From Charina bottae (lineage: Eukaryota > Chordata > Lepidosauria > Squamata > Charinaidae), in NCBI GenBank assembly GCA_023362775.1, contig JALMGJ010000008.1, positions 34,645,001 through 34,709,000 of the forward strand: a DNA stretch of 64,000 nt, in the 5' to 3' direction. The notes beneath the pieces are model-generated. The model was not told where the DNA came from. It saw only the letters and a program-made list of their open reading frames with translations, and did not search any database. The translations under genes were made by a program, and so were the position numbers. Shown piece by piece: positions 11,481 to 22,675 of this stretch; positions within the stretch are counted from its first letter, which is position 1, and each line of letters opens with the position of its first letter.

Positions 11481-11523
11481 TACCATTACCATTACCATTA
11501 TTATTATTATTTACTACTACTAT
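11481..11523. repeat. Short (ATTACC)n/(ATT)n/(ACT)n repeat
   Basis: Three ATTACC units, then ATT units, then ACT units. Confidence 0.85.
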
Positions 11524-11833
11524 GGGATTCCATATAGAATCCCGCCCCAAAGTATTCCTTCAATGTACAAGGGGAATTTTCAGTGTCCCGCACTGTATAA
11601 TGAAAAGAGAAGTGCTGTATTAACAAATAACATGCTGACTTTTTCAGAAAGAAGAGCTGTATACTGTACAAATAAATAAACAAATGCATAATATATCTCT
11701 GCTGGGAGTGAGGAGCTGGGAGATCTAACAAAATGCCCTTCAGCCTAGTTCCTGATATCAGAAGCACCTTGCCACTTTTTCCTTTCCATTAAAACTCTGA
11801 CAGGAGTGTTCCTCAACCACCCTCCAGTGTTGT

Positions 11834-11900
11834 GCACTTCAGCTTCCAGAATTCTAAGTAACTATCATGCTGGCTTAGGAATTCTGGGAGCTGAAGTCCA
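11834..11900. repeat. Inverted-repeat (MITE-like) fragment
   Basis: CTTCAGCTTCCAGAATTCT and AGAATTCTGGGAGCTGAAG form inverted arms around a short loop. The motif is related to the interior of the hAT MITEs at 38460 and 42059. No clear target duplication is visible. Confidence 0.5.
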
Positions 11901-11944
11901 CACATTTGAATGTTACCTAGATTGGGGCAGACAGCCTCATCAAC

Positions 11945-12040
11945 TGAAAGCTGATGTTTGTTTATTTATTTAATGGATATATAGTGCTGCCCAACTCAAA
12001 CGAAGTGACTCTGGGTGGTGTACAACAAAAAAACAAGCAA
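11945..12040 (-). repeat. LINE/SINE 3'-tail fragment
   Basis: Read on the minus strand it resembles the L2-like 3' end (CACCCAGAGTCACTTCGTTT and then an AAATA-type tail) seen near 43.9 and 56.1 kb. Confidence 0.45.
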
Positions 12041-12540
12041 TAACCCCCCCCCAAAATAACCATATATGATTAAAAACCTACCCAATATGTAAAATAGCAA
12101 CTGAAGATGATAATTAAACCACCAAAAGGGGACTCCTCTCAACTAGACTCACATACCTGGGGAAAAGGGGGTTGCTTGTTCCTCTTTTGTTTGAACTATA
12201 CATGAACTCTCCAGCTTGGGTTTGCCATGCCATGTCCAGTCTGCTGCATATGTAGGAGAAAAAATATAAAATTTTCATTTCTGCCCTGGGCTGTAAAGGA
12301 AGAGGTGCAGCATTCTCCAGTTTTAGGAGACTAGCTATCTATGTTCTCTATTTAGATGATGAGGGTTCAATGAATACAGAAGTCTGGAGAATCAAGTCTC
12401 TTTGCTGAACTGGCATTCTGGTGGCTAATAGGTACATCGGCCTTTTCAGTTGTGAAACAAGATTTACAGTGCAGTTGAAGAAGCACACATGAATCTTTTT
12501 CTTAGATTATGCCTGACTTCATATTTTGTAACATGATAGC
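12041..12540. other. No gene recognised
   Basis: Non-coding sequence without identifiable family. Confidence 0.4.
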
Positions 12541-12634
12541 GGAGACAGTGGAGGACAGGAAGGCCTGGCGTGCTATGGTCCATGAGGTCACGAAGAGTCG
12601 GACACGACTAAACGACTGAACAACAACAACAACA
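12541..12634 (+). mobile_element. BovB 3' end, subfamily B
   Basis: A 5'-truncated copy: GAGGACAGGAAGGCCTGGCG...CACGAAGAGTCGGACACGAC, ending in (CAA)n. It matches the 3' end of the BovB at 44530-44943 and differs at several positions from the copies at 43.4, 52.4 and 59.2 kb. Confidence 0.9.
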
Positions 12635-12639
12635 AAAGC

Positions 12640-14555
12640 TGGGTCCATTTCATAAAAGATTGGATGCTTCAAATCTCCTCCCCCAGAAGCCCACTGGGTC
12701 TACACACCCACTGGGTCTACACACCCAAGCCCCACGTCTTACTCTGGTGTAGCTTCTAGATAGTTACTGCAGCTGTCTGTAGACTAGACTGGGGGAGGCA
12801 TAACAGATGAGGGAAGATAATCTTTGTGAAAGGAGTAATATGTCCACATCTTGTACTGCTGTTCCAGTAAATGAAAGTTAAAAATAGAAAACTTAAAATA
12901 ATTTCTGTAAAGCAATGTCCTGGTGTTATATTGACTACTTGTTTTAGCCTTTCCTTTTCTCTTTGGGAGATAAATAAATCTCACAAGAGATAAACAAACT
13001 CAAGCTCTATTTAAAAAAGAACAACAACAAAAGATGTGACTTATGAACCCAACTTACCTCAATATATGCAGTGCTCTTGGCAAACCACAAGAGGGTGGTG
13101 GTCGGCTATAATTAGTGACCTTAAGAGCGACATGGCTTTGAAGTTATATATCACCTCCCAAGAAATTAACAAAGAGAAGAGTAAATCTCCTGAAGTTACA
13201 CAGAATAACCTACTTATGAAAAGAAACAGAGTAATAAAGCTTCTGACACACACTGAAAAAGAAAATTTAACCCAATATCTGAACAGTTACCTATTTCTTG
13301 GGGATAATCTGAATTGCAAAACAAAGTCTTCTGCTTCTTTGCCCCTGGACCTCCCCTGACTTTTAAAAATATCTTGAGCAATTTATCAGTATTGTTATGG
13401 AGATGGTGGACCCCTTTTGTCTCCACTTGTTTTCCCAGCTCAAGCACAGAAACCACTTGCTCTGTGACCCTTGAGTTTTGACTTTCTCTTTTAAAAGAAC
13501 AAAACTATCCATCTATCTATGAGGGGAAGAGTTGAGGGAATGTTCTGAGCATATGTGTTAAAGTCCATGCCTGAGAGAAAGTGAGTATTTGAACTCAGAT
13601 AGTGTCTGGCAGTTAGACTGGCAGGGACTCTACAGTATTGTGAAGGGTGGCTGACTACAAAACTCACGCATCCTGCTGCTATTAAGATCAGAAGCATTTT
13701 GAGCTGAGCTTCTCCTATCCCAGTTCAAACTGATTTCTACACTTCCTTCTTCTGTAAGCGACATGGAAGTTGGGGACCTCTCCCTTGGCAGTCTTTGCTC
13801 TCCCAATATTACATTGGACAAAGGTCACAGTTGCACCCAGTTTTAGAAAAATCTTACTGAGATTACTGAAAAAAAAGCAGGAATTTTTTTTTAATAGCTC
13901 AATATCCTTGTACTGGAGGTTGGAATCACGATGAATCCATCAGACCTAAAAGGGGAGAGCCTATCCATCATTAACACTGAACAATCAAATTAAAACTGTT
14001 ATTGATGCTGTCTAAATTTGGCAGAACTGCCAGAAAGACCAACCTATGATTGCCAGATATTGACTGTTATTAGACTTTTAACATGTCTTGTTTTAATTTT
14101 TCATCACAACTGTTTCTGCTCGGAGTCCTTGATCTTTCTTTAAGTAGTTAGGTATCATAAAGAGAAATCAGTGGTAATGTTGCAAGTCTTTGTCTCAATT
14201 TTTGATGGCCACAATAGAAAGCAAGCCTATTTCCCTATATAGTCAATCAACTGTGAATCAACTATTTAGATTGTAACGTTAAAATAATGATGAGCCTTTA
14301 CACATAATGCCATAGAAATTAGTGAAATGGCTTACCCTTTCACTTCTTGAACTCCTCATGCTGAAATTGGAAAAAGAGTGTATCAGTGAAACAGCTATAG
14401 TCATAAATGCTTTCCATCCCAGCTTGAAATTATTAGAAACATACAGTATATCTATTCACTCTGAATGAATTCAAATGGGTTATATCCTGGGGTACTGAAG
14501 AAACGTATTGATGGTCTGGTTGAAATTTTATTCTCTTTAAAAATTCCAGTGAAGA
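12640..14555. other. Mostly unassigned sequence
   Basis: An open stretch lies at 13036-13359 (+), but it has no recognisable domain and no convincing splice sites in frame. A perfect donor-like GTAAGT reads on the minus strand near 13050, but the longer frame ending there closes with a stop. A short tandem duplication (CCACTGGGTCTACACACC) lies near 12690-12727. Confidence 0.35.
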
Positions 14556-14559
14556 GATA

Positions 14560-15440
14560 AAGTAATGGTTGATTGGAGGAAGGCCAATCTCCCAATGTTC
14601 AAGCAAGGAAGACCCAAAGAACTACAGATTGTCAGTTTGACACTAGTACTTGGAAAGTTTCTAGAGCAGATACCAGATAGGTCTGTAAGAAGCTTAGAAA
14701 CAGGGTTGTGATTACTAGATGTCAGCATGTATTTGTCAAGAGCAAGTCTTGTCATATTAATCTAATTTCATTTTTTGATAGGTAACTTTCTTACTAAAGT
14801 GTGGGGATTTCTTAATTTCAGCAAACCATTTTATAAAGTATGCCATGATATTCTGATTAGCAAACTTGTTACGTATGGGCTGGATGGCATATATAATCTA
14901 GAGACCTAAATCAGGTTTTACAATGATATTCAGAGAATAATCACTGTCAATTCTTTATCAAACAAAGAGAGGTATCAAGTAGGGTGCCACAAGATTCAGT
15001 CTTGGGGTTTGTACTCTTAAAAAATATTTATTAAGGATTTGGATTAGTAGACAGAGAGAATGTTTATCTGAACATCAGGTGACATAAAACTGGGCAGCAT
15101 CAGTAGTTCTCTAAAAAAAGGAAGCAAAATAAAAAAACAATCTTGATAGGTTAGAGAAAAGGGCTGAAAGAGTAAAACTTTTATAGAGATGCAAAGCCTC
15201 CATTAGGAAAAAGAAATCAAATTCATATGCAAAGCATGGAAATGCCTAGCTTGGGAATGCTATGTGTTCTTGGAATAATATCTGAGTATAAGCTGAGTAT
15301 GAATCAGGAGAATAATTTGAGTGCAAAAAATGCCAAATGCAATTGAAGAAACTTTTATTGAAGTTTTGTTTCCAAATATGAGAACCACTGGTTATACTAT
15401 ATTCTTCATTGATTAGACCCCATCCTGAGTAGTAGTCATC
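14560..15440 (+). mobile_element. CR1-type LINE fragment (reverse transcriptase to 3' region)
   Basis: The order of blocks fits CR1/L3 reverse transcriptase: GATTGGAGGAAGGCCAATCT (DWRKAN), AAGACCCAAAGAACTACAGA, a Q-H-F/KS-like block near 14725, TAATTTCAGCAAACCATTTT (DFSKPF) and AAGTAGGGTGCCACAAGATT (V.QDS). The last 300 bases resemble the CR1 region with ..AGACCCCATCCTGAGTA. Numerous stops and gaps occur. It is a fossil with no coding capacity. Confidence 0.75.
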
Positions 15441-15935
15441 AACTCTTCTAAGCTGATGATGCTTTGATTCAAGATTTTCTAGATAATTCTTTAATGATCA
15501 CTCAATCATATCAATCCATTTTTTTCAGTGAGATTTTCTGTCTTTCATGTGAGGAAAGTTCAGTCCTCAACTATTCACATATTAAAAGAGCTGCATTGAC
15601 TCTGACCACATTGAAGGGGATACCAAGAGGTTAACTCAGAAGTTGCATTAACTTCTGTTCTGAACCTTTCAAAACCTTTCTTATATAGTGTCCAAAGTTT
15701 CTGCAGTTTATGGGAACATTAATTGTTCTATGACTCAGAACCTAGATAGAAGAGTGTACGTCTTCTCTCATATCACCCTACCAACATATTTAGATCTTCA
15801 TTCTACATGCACATTTCCCCTTTGAGTGGTGACCAGAGAGGCTTAGAGAGTCACTTAAGGCCTATAGCTTGAGCTCTAAAAAAGCAAATACCACTCTTTC
15901 AAGCCATAAGTGAAATTCTTGAAAGTTAGGGGAAT
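15441..15935. other. Unassigned
   Basis: No coding block or repeat recognised. Confidence 0.4.
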
Positions 15936-15939
15936 GTCG

Positions 15940-16226
15940 TGTGTAGGTGCAGAATAACACGCCAAGGCAAGGAATCTAGTCTCTAGTGTTTATTGCATAT
16001 CCTACAACCAGAAATCCTGCTAAACTGAGAGTACCCGAAGAAAGCCAAGGATATGAGTCCAGTCTAGGGTGGAGCCTTCCTGATGCGTTTGGGAGAGAAG
16101 GCGAGGCTTTCTGAGCTACGTACCCGTTTGACTGACAAGGGCAAGCTTCCCCCCGCTCCCTCCTGTGTCTCCCTGACAGGGAAACTGAGAAGGAGGTGGG
16201 AAAGCCAACTTGGAGGTTTCCACACA
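15940..16226 (-). mobile_element. Possible solo LTR
   Basis: The ends are TGTGTAGG...CCACACA, that is TG...CA with partial inverted symmetry. The interior is more GC-rich than its surroundings. On the minus strand an AATAAA signal (15989-15994 on plus) lies about 50 bases before the 3' end, as in the R/U5 part of an LTR. I see no clear TATA box and no matching target duplication, so the boundaries are uncertain. Confidence 0.4.
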
Positions 16227-16229
16227 TTT

Positions 16230-17725
16230 ATTCAAGGGTGTCTGCAAGGTGTGGTTAAAATGTACATAAAATACAGATGGAGCTTCAAGCCCTGCATTTA
16301 TTTGTACATTTGAAGAGAGTTTTATTTGTTGCATATTGTGATGTATGTGTGGTGAAACAGACTCATGGTGAAATGATAATAATTGTGCAAAGTTAGATTT
16401 CTAGGAACTCTGAATGTGCAAACCAGGTGCTCTAAGACTAGAGGCCTCTCTTCACCGGGTCTTGCAGGGGATAAATCTAGTACTGACACCAGACTGAGGT
16501 ATGACCTTGGAGAGTTTGCTTTCCCAGGTTATAAATGCTTGTGAAAACAAATTTCATCTATGTTAGTAGCCTCTGCCAACTTCTGGGGTCCTTGGGCCTC
16601 AGCCAAACAAGACATTTAAAGAAGGAATTATACTTCTGTGTAGGTCTAAGATTATCTTTCCTGAGGGTTCTTTAATCACATAAATCAGCTACAGGTGGCT
16701 TTAAATTTATATTGTGTAGAACAGGGAGGAGAACATTCAATTATTTCTTCTGAACATTTGTAGCTCTTAACAACACCACACACCCATTATTGCTTTTCTC
16801 CTTGTGACACAGAATGGGTCTTCTACTGTAGACTAACACTGGGAAATTTCTAACTAAACCCAGTGTCCTGACAAGCTTTTTTTTAAAACTAAAACAAAGA
16901 AAATTGTTTGAAGGGTTGTCATACGAAAAATGGAGTAGACTTTCCTCATTCTTCCAAAGGGCAGGACTATAGCAAAACGATTGATGTGACAGGTTACAAG
17001 ATTTCAACTAAACACTAAGCGATGCTTGCTAAGAGTAAGAATTGTTTGAAGATGGAATAGACTGCAATGGGAGATATTTGTCAGTGTTCCTGCTAGAACT
17101 AATATTTGGTGATTCCATGAACATTCTATAACATTTGCAGACCTGGTTGAAATTAGTAGGTTGAGGAAATAATTGTAAACTGAGACAGTTGAAACTGAAT
17201 AGCAAAGCTGTAGAATTGCTGTAGCTGTAGAAATAAACATATCAAAACAGAGGAAAAGGCACATGAAGGGCATAGAATTAGATACAGCAGAAAACTAGAA
17301 GGCTGAAAAGAGAAAAAAGGAATACTGTGCATAATTGAAAAGCAATAGTGACATATTAATTTTAAATATTTGAGGATATCAAGAAGTGATATATCTGTAT
17401 TTATGTACCAGCACCCATCTTTGCAATGAGTGATCATTCAGCCACTGGTACAGGAAAGATGGTATCCTTTTAATATTCTAAGAGGTTGATGAGTTGTGCA
17501 GCATTAAGAGGTGTATGTAGTCCAATGTGGAAACAAGAATAGATATAAGTGCATCTCCCCAACAAAACTCCATGAATACTATATTAGAATATTGTGAAGG
17601 TATACAAAAATTGGGACTCCCATTTAGTTCCTGCATGTGTGAATATAATTACTTTGCAGAGCTACAAATAAGAAAAGCAAAAAAAGCTATTAGTAAGATA
17701 AATACAGGTTCAGTCAAACCATTTT
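16230..17725. other. No gene recognised
   Basis: Several short frames, none with domain-like composition or paired splice sites. Confidence 0.4.
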
Positions 17726-17731
17726 AGAAAT

Positions 17732-17815
17732 GATAGATAGATTGATGATAGATAAATAGATAGATAGATAGATAGATGATAGATAGATAGATGATTGATA
17801 GATAGATAGATAATA
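17732..17815. repeat. Imperfect (GATA)n microsatellite
   Basis: GATA units with GATT and GAT interruptions, suggesting an older array than the uninterrupted one at 7705. Confidence 0.95.
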
Positions 17816-18190
17816 GGAAACCTGTTAATTTGGGATAGATTTTAATGGCTTTGTGGAATGTTTAATGTTATATACTTGTTATCAAAGACTACTGCTTTTT
17901 ATTATTTCATTGGTGATGCACTTATTTGTCCATATATTAATTTAAGCATGGCTACTTGTAGCAAGTCCTTCAGCAAACTTCCAAACAAAGCAGTTGGTTG
18001 CAACCACCCACCATTTTTAAGAATGTCTATGAGGCCTATCTTCCTTTTTTAAAAATTTGCATGAAATAACCTCAATAAAAAATAAAAGTTAGATGGGGCA
18101 GGAAGCCAGTGGGTCCCTAGGCAATTGCCCATAGATATATATTAACCCTATGAGTGTTAAAATAGGAACTCTAGTAATGATGAATGTTAC

Positions 18191-18191
<1 letters not shown>

Positions 18192-18225
<34 letters not shown>
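18192..18225. repeat. (GATT)n array, SINE tail
   Basis: Eight GATT units that abut the 3' end of the minus-strand SINE-like sequence to the right. A similar (GATT)n tail ends the L2-like element at 43838-43870. Confidence 0.9.
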
Positions 18226-18372
18226 ATGTTCCACCAAGTTTGTGTCGACTCTTAGTGACCACATAGATGGACCTTCTCCAGGATACAGTGTTACCCTAGA
18301 CAGCCAAATAATCTGATCTGAGATAAAGCTGCTCATTGCTCCTTTCTGGGAACACTTTGAGTGTCCACTCAT
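18226..18372 (-). mobile_element. SINE-like fragment with BovB-type tail
   Basis: On the minus strand the sequence ends GGTCACTAAGAGTCGACACA...GGTGGAACATAATC, a form close to tails of Sauria-type SINEs. The head is not preserved. Confidence 0.45.
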
Positions 18373-18423
18373 GATATGCTACAGCACTTCCCAGAGGAGT
18401 TATCAACTCATGCAACACCTTCT

Positions 18424-18450
18424 TAACCCTAACCCTAACCCTAACCCTAA
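18424..18450. repeat. Short interstitial telomeric repeat
   Basis: Four perfect TAACCC units plus TAA. It lies 50 bases beyond the SINE-like fragment. The array is short and unmutated. Confidence 0.95.
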
Positions 18451-18711
18451 CTCATCATTAGAATCACTGAGGACTGATCAGAGAAAAATAAAGAAATATT
18501 TTCTTCAAGGATGCAAGCTAGAAAAATGCAGCAAGATGGGAAATACCAAGTATCCCTTTTTGTTATCATATTTGTGCTTTATCTATTCCCCAGCCTACTA
18601 ACATATGTGAGATAGCTGCTCATTCCCTGATGTTCTTGAAAACAAATTCAAAGCTGGAATCACAGCAGAAAGATTTGCTTTCAAACTGGAATGCAACTGA
18701 GAATCTAAAAT

Positions 18712-18714
<3 letters not shown>

Positions 18715-18781
<67 letters not shown>

Positions 18782-18782
18782 A
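18715..18782. repeat. (CT)n(CA)n compound microsatellite
   Basis: About 21 CT units followed directly by about 13 CA units. Confidence 0.97.
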
Positions 18783-18784
18783 AC

Positions 18785-19356
18785 AAAGGTGGTCGATAAA
18801 CTAAGCTACTACTTGAAGATATTTGCCTCTCCTTCTGTCAAAACATGTCTGCAGCGCAGGAGGAACCCCTAACATTTTTTGGTTTCTAAGACTATAGTCA
18901 AGAATTTATGGCTCATCCTTTAGCTTTATTAACTAGAAGTTGGGGAAGGGTTGGGAAATAACATCTGTGCTTAAAGCTATTGGTGTTATCACAATAAATT
19001 AGCACGATGGCTAGTGTGATGGATTTTACTTTCTTTCAAATTCAAATATTAGAGCTGTCTTCAGAGCTGTGTGGTGTCCAGCTTTTGAGATGCCACAGCA
19101 TTCTGTTGGCTTAGTGTTAATGCAATCTCTTCAGAAGAACCAAACTGAATGGCAACTTTGCAACACAGTTGAAAATAAATGTTGCATTGTTTGAGCTCTC
19201 CTATATATGTAATCCTGTATGTCAGGAATAGGCAAACCATGGCCTATGCTAAAACATCGTTTTGTCACCCTTAACCCATTTCCCAAATCACAAAACAAAA
19301 TTTGATTTTTTTTTCAACTCTACCTCCCCCAATACAACTGCTTTTTCATGGAAGGT
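18785..19356. other. No gene recognised
   Basis: Non-coding, unassigned. Confidence 0.4.
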
Positions 19357-19367
19357 CTCCTATGATC

Positions 19368-19707
19368 AGGGGCGTGGTGGCTCAGCGGGTAAGACGCCAG
19401 GCTTGTCGATTGGAAGATCGCAAGTTTGGAGGTTCGAATCCCTAGCCCTGCGTGACGGAGTGAGCTCCCGCACTAGCTCCAGCTCTTGCCAACCTAGCAA
19501 TTCGAAAGCATGCAAATGCAAGTAGATTAATAGGTACCACTTCGGTGGGTAGGTAACAGCGTTCCGCGCGTGTCATGCCAGCCACATGACCGTGGAAGCG
19601 TCTTTGGACAACGCTGGCTCTTCGGCTAACAAACGGAGATGAGCACCGGCCCCTAGAGTCGGACACGACTGCACAAATGTGCAGGGGGAACCTTTACCTT
19701 TACCTTA
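19368..19707 (+). mobile_element. tRNA-derived SINE, GGTAAAGG-tail family
   Basis: A full-length plus-strand copy. The A box is TGGCTCAGCGGG at 19378-19389 and the B box GGTTCGAATCC at 19431-19441. The tail reads ACCTTTACCTTTACCTT. An 11-bp duplication, CTCCTATGATC, flanks it at 19357-19367 and 19708-19718. It is among the least mutated copies in the window, with both promoter boxes intact. Confidence 0.95.
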
Positions 19708-19718
19708 CTCCTATGATC

Positions 19719-20270
19719 TGTTAGGCAGTCAGGAAGTTGCATTCAGCCTCTGACTTGGAGAAGTTTGCCTGCTCTATTATATGTGTTCATTCACTTGGAA
19801 TTACAACTTACTATGTTTTGAGTTCATTTAAATATAGGAAATTAAAATTATCTTTGAATCAAGAATTCATGGATGCATCCATACAGGGTTTGTTTGCTTG
19901 TTTGTTTACTTAGTGTAGTAATACAGAAATGTTTTGCCACTGCCTTCTTCAGATATGTCTTTTTGATTTTTCAATCTAGTCTATCTGGATATCTTGCATC
20001 CAGATATCTGAGCCCAGGCAAGGTCAATCAGAACAAAACACTATACAGTAAAAAAGAGATTAAAAAATTAAAAAGCAGAAAATGTGCAAAATTATAATTT
20101 GGAAATATACATATATGCAATTGCAATTTTAAGTAAATACAAAATTATAACCTTATATATTCAGTATTTCTATCCCCCCAAAATATTTATATAAATATAA
20201 TATATTAAGAATTACATCATTGTTATAACTAAAAATGAAAGGAAAAAGACAGTTTTTAAACAATTTTCAG
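19719..20270. other. AT-rich DNA downstream of the candidate gene
   Basis: This lies beyond the poly(A) signal of the minus-strand gene candidate. No repeat or frame is recognised. Confidence 0.4.
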
Positions 20271-20276
20271 AGATTC

Positions 20277-20282
20277 TTTATT
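20277..20282 (-). promoter_or_regulatory. Polyadenylation signal of the candidate gene
   Basis: AATAAA on the minus strand, 25 bases after the stop codon at 20308. The spacing is short but workable. Confidence 0.45.
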
Positions 20283-20307
20283 GTTGTGTTAATTTTTCTG
20301 CCAATTC

Positions 20308-20412
20308 TTAAATGTCTTTGATCCAAAGGAAGATGTTTTCCATTAGTTTACCACAGTAAATTTGGTAGCTTACAACAACATTAATTTCTGGAAATGCATC
20401 ATTTTGTATGTC
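20308..20412 (-). CDS. Candidate last coding exon of an unidentified gene
   Basis: On the minus strand a pyrimidine-rich tract (TATTTTTCATTTTTTCCAG) ends at a canonical AG. The next 105 bases are open for 34 codons and close with TAA; the C-terminus reads CGKLMENIFLWIKDI. The exon begins in phase 0, the phase in which the upstream exon 20572-20774 ends, so the two join without a frameshift. An AATAAA follows. I do not recognise the protein. Several independent signals agree, but conservation cannot be checked here. Confidence 0.55.
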   Translation of the reverse strand, partial: DIQNDAFPEINVVVSYQIYCGKLMENIFLWIKDI

Positions 20413-20571
20413 CTGGAAAAAATGAAAAATAATACTATATTAGTTACTAAAGACTGTTGTATACTTTTCCCAATTTTCTCAAAATCTTATAAAATCAAAA
20501 CTGGGCATTTTCACTGGCAATGAACTAATTTTATTAGCACTCTCCAGTTAAAGTTAAAAAAATTAACATAC

Positions 20572-20774
20572 TGCAGTTTTAAGGAGATATACTTTCATTG
20601 TTCCATTATTTTCATAATCAGATTTTGAAGAAATGTTATACCACAAAGAATTCCATTTTGATTCTTCAAGTTCAAATCCCATTTTAAAACAGCCTTTTTG
20701 TTTTTTTAAATAATATTGAACAGGTTCTTTTGGTTTTAAATATGTAGTTTTTACAACATGGCTAATATTTCTGA
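20572..20774 (-). CDS. Candidate coding exon of the same unidentified gene
   Basis: A 203-bp minus-strand block is open throughout (67 codons plus 2 bases). The acceptor CTTTTTATCAG lies upstream, and the donor ACTGCA|GTATGT defines the 3' edge, just before an in-frame stop. The translation is polar and mixed, with KGCFKMGFELEESKWNSLWY in the middle, and is unlike reverse transcriptase or transposase. It ends in phase 0, matching the start of 20308-20412. It begins in phase 1. A strong GTAAGT near 20810 is not explained by this model. Confidence 0.5.
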
Positions 20775-21331
20775 CTGATAAAAAGTCTTTATGAGTTTTA
20801 AAAGTACTTACCTCATTTCAAAGCAACTTCGAACTTATCACAAATTCTCCTGCAGAGTATCTGTTCCTAGATTTAGGAATAGTTCCTAGGTTTCTAAAGT
20901 CTTCTCACTTTCCATTTGAACTTATTTGATCTTATTTACCTGTTATATTCAAAACTTGAGAAAAGAAGGGAAGAATTGTGGGCAACACTTGCTTCCACTT
21001 TCTAAAGTTAGTTTTAAATATTACCGATGGTAAATAGGATAGGTGTTATCCTAACAGACTGAGTGTCTAGTGCTACCCCTCATCCATATTTTTGAATTCC
21101 AAATAATGGGAGTCATAATAACTTGTTTATACTGGTTGATTCTAGTCTTTTCTACAATTATTTGTCATGGATTTGTATTATCATGGTAAATAATTACTAT
21201 ATTGCCAAGTAATATATAAGGGAACTAGAAATATTTAAAAGAGGAGTAAAATCTAAAGAATAGTAATTTAAACTGTTGTCATGATTTAATTTCTGGCTTT
21301 ATTTTTTACAAGATAGATTTACCATTACGTT

Positions 21332-21480
21332 TTAAAAATTCATGTTATTTCTTAGTAATAATTGTTTCTGAATAGCTAAACCCATCCGGGTAAATATGAA
21401 GTACAGTAGATTCCTGAAGGCCTCTAGGAAATAAAATGGTCCTATTTCATCCTGCATTGGTCCTCCAAAGCCAACATCTT
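21332..21480 (-). CDS. Candidate exon, internal or alternative last
   Basis: The acceptor is strong: a long T run, then CATTGTTTAG. The frame holds PFYFLEAFRNLLYFIFTRM and runs to TAA at 21332-21334. AATAAA follows on the minus strand (21298-21303). This reads as an alternative terminal exon. If instead the weak donor GTTTAG at 21380-21381 is used, the exon is 21382-21480, with phase 1 at both ends, which fits the phase-1 start of 20572-20774. I cannot decide between the two. Confidence 0.4.
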
Positions 21481-21842
21481 CTAAACAATGAAAAAAAAAA
21501 TGTTCATCTTCTCCAGTAACATCACTATGTACTGAAAAGTCTTTTGTGGGTTGCCAGCTAGCCATTCACTGAGTTTTGGCCTTTGATCTCGAAAAGGTTT
21601 TCTGCCTTATTATGTATATTTACTCACTTGGAAGTAAACCCCACTATGGTCAGTAGGATTTACTGTCTAGTAAGCATGGTTTGGAAGCCAAAAATAAAAG
21701 GTCAGCTCCTCACTTTTAATAGTATTGTAGAAGACAGGATTTCACATGCTAAAATACTCTTTTCAGCATCAGTGTTAAAAGTGTAGGAACTCTATTTTGT
21801 TTTTGGCCTGACTGCTCTAAAGACTATAGTTTCCCAGTTGTA

Positions 21843-22252
21843 AAATATGGCTGTAAAGTTAGAACTTCAGAAAGCCTGAATGAAGAAAAATGGTTGAATT
21901 GTGGTGCTGGAGAATTTTTTGAGAATACTTTGGTCCTCAAAATGAGCAAATTATTCAGTACTAGGTGAGGTAAAGCCAGATTCAATGCTGGAAGCACAAA
22001 AAATGAATCTAAAACTTAAATATTTTGGACACATAATGCAAAGGCAAGAGTTGTTGGAGCTGATGCTTGGAAAAATCAAAAGCAATTGGAAAAGTGGACA
22101 TCAGAAAGCAAGATTGGTAGATACTATTATTGATGACACAAGCAGTACACTATAAGAACTCTAAGAAGCAGTTACTAACATTGAATACTGATGAAATTAT
22201 CTTCCTCCAGTCACAAAGAGTCAGAAGTGACTAAAGAGCAACAACTTCCATT
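21843..22252 (+). mobile_element. Decayed RTE/BovB 3' fragment
   Basis: In order: ATGGCTGTAAAGTTAGAACT, GGTGCTGGAGAATTTTTTGA, TTTTGGACACATAATGCAAA and AGTCACAAAGAGTCAGAAGT. These align with the end of the BovB at 43.0-43.4 kb, but with frameshifts and stops throughout. It lies in the candidate intron between the 24.4-kb and 21.4-kb exons. Confidence 0.8.
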
Positions 22253-22254
22253 GT

Positions 22255-22670
22255 AGAGACACCTGTAAGGCCAGGCAATCACTAGGCAAACTCAGATAGG
22301 TGCCTTAGGCTTCAAATTCTATGAAGTAAATGGGCATAAGCAATGAGAAAGGGCTTGGAGACAAAGCCCTGCATCTTCCTAAGCTGTCCTGCTTAATCAT
22401 CACCATGGATATCTGTAGAAGGAGCAGGAGCTGGAAATTGATCACAAGTGCATGATAATATCATCACACAAATGCCATCACCTATATTCTTGCATCAGGC
22501 ATTGGGATGCAAGTTCATAATGGTGGTACCTGGTGTTAGAAATGGGATATGGTACGGTATCCAGACATAGAGAATAAAAGGCTTGCATGAAAAAGAGAAA
22601 GGGTGATCCTGCTCCTGAGGGAAAAGAGACTGGGAGACAAAGGGTTAGAGCTTTAGAGGCAAGTTTCTTT
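22255..22670. other. Unassigned intron-like sequence
   Basis: An open minus-strand frame covers part of this and the adjoining LINE 3' end, but has no domain or splice support. Confidence 0.35.
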
Positions 22671-22675
22671 TTCTT

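Noticed and set aside
13036..13359. 107-codon frame on plus and a GTAAGT donor on minus
   Set aside because: No domain or acceptor in the right phase; the longer minus frame ends in a stop just before the donor.
19378..19441. tRNA gene from the A and B boxes
   Set aside because: No acceptor stem or full cloverleaf; it is the head of a SINE with a target duplication around the whole element.
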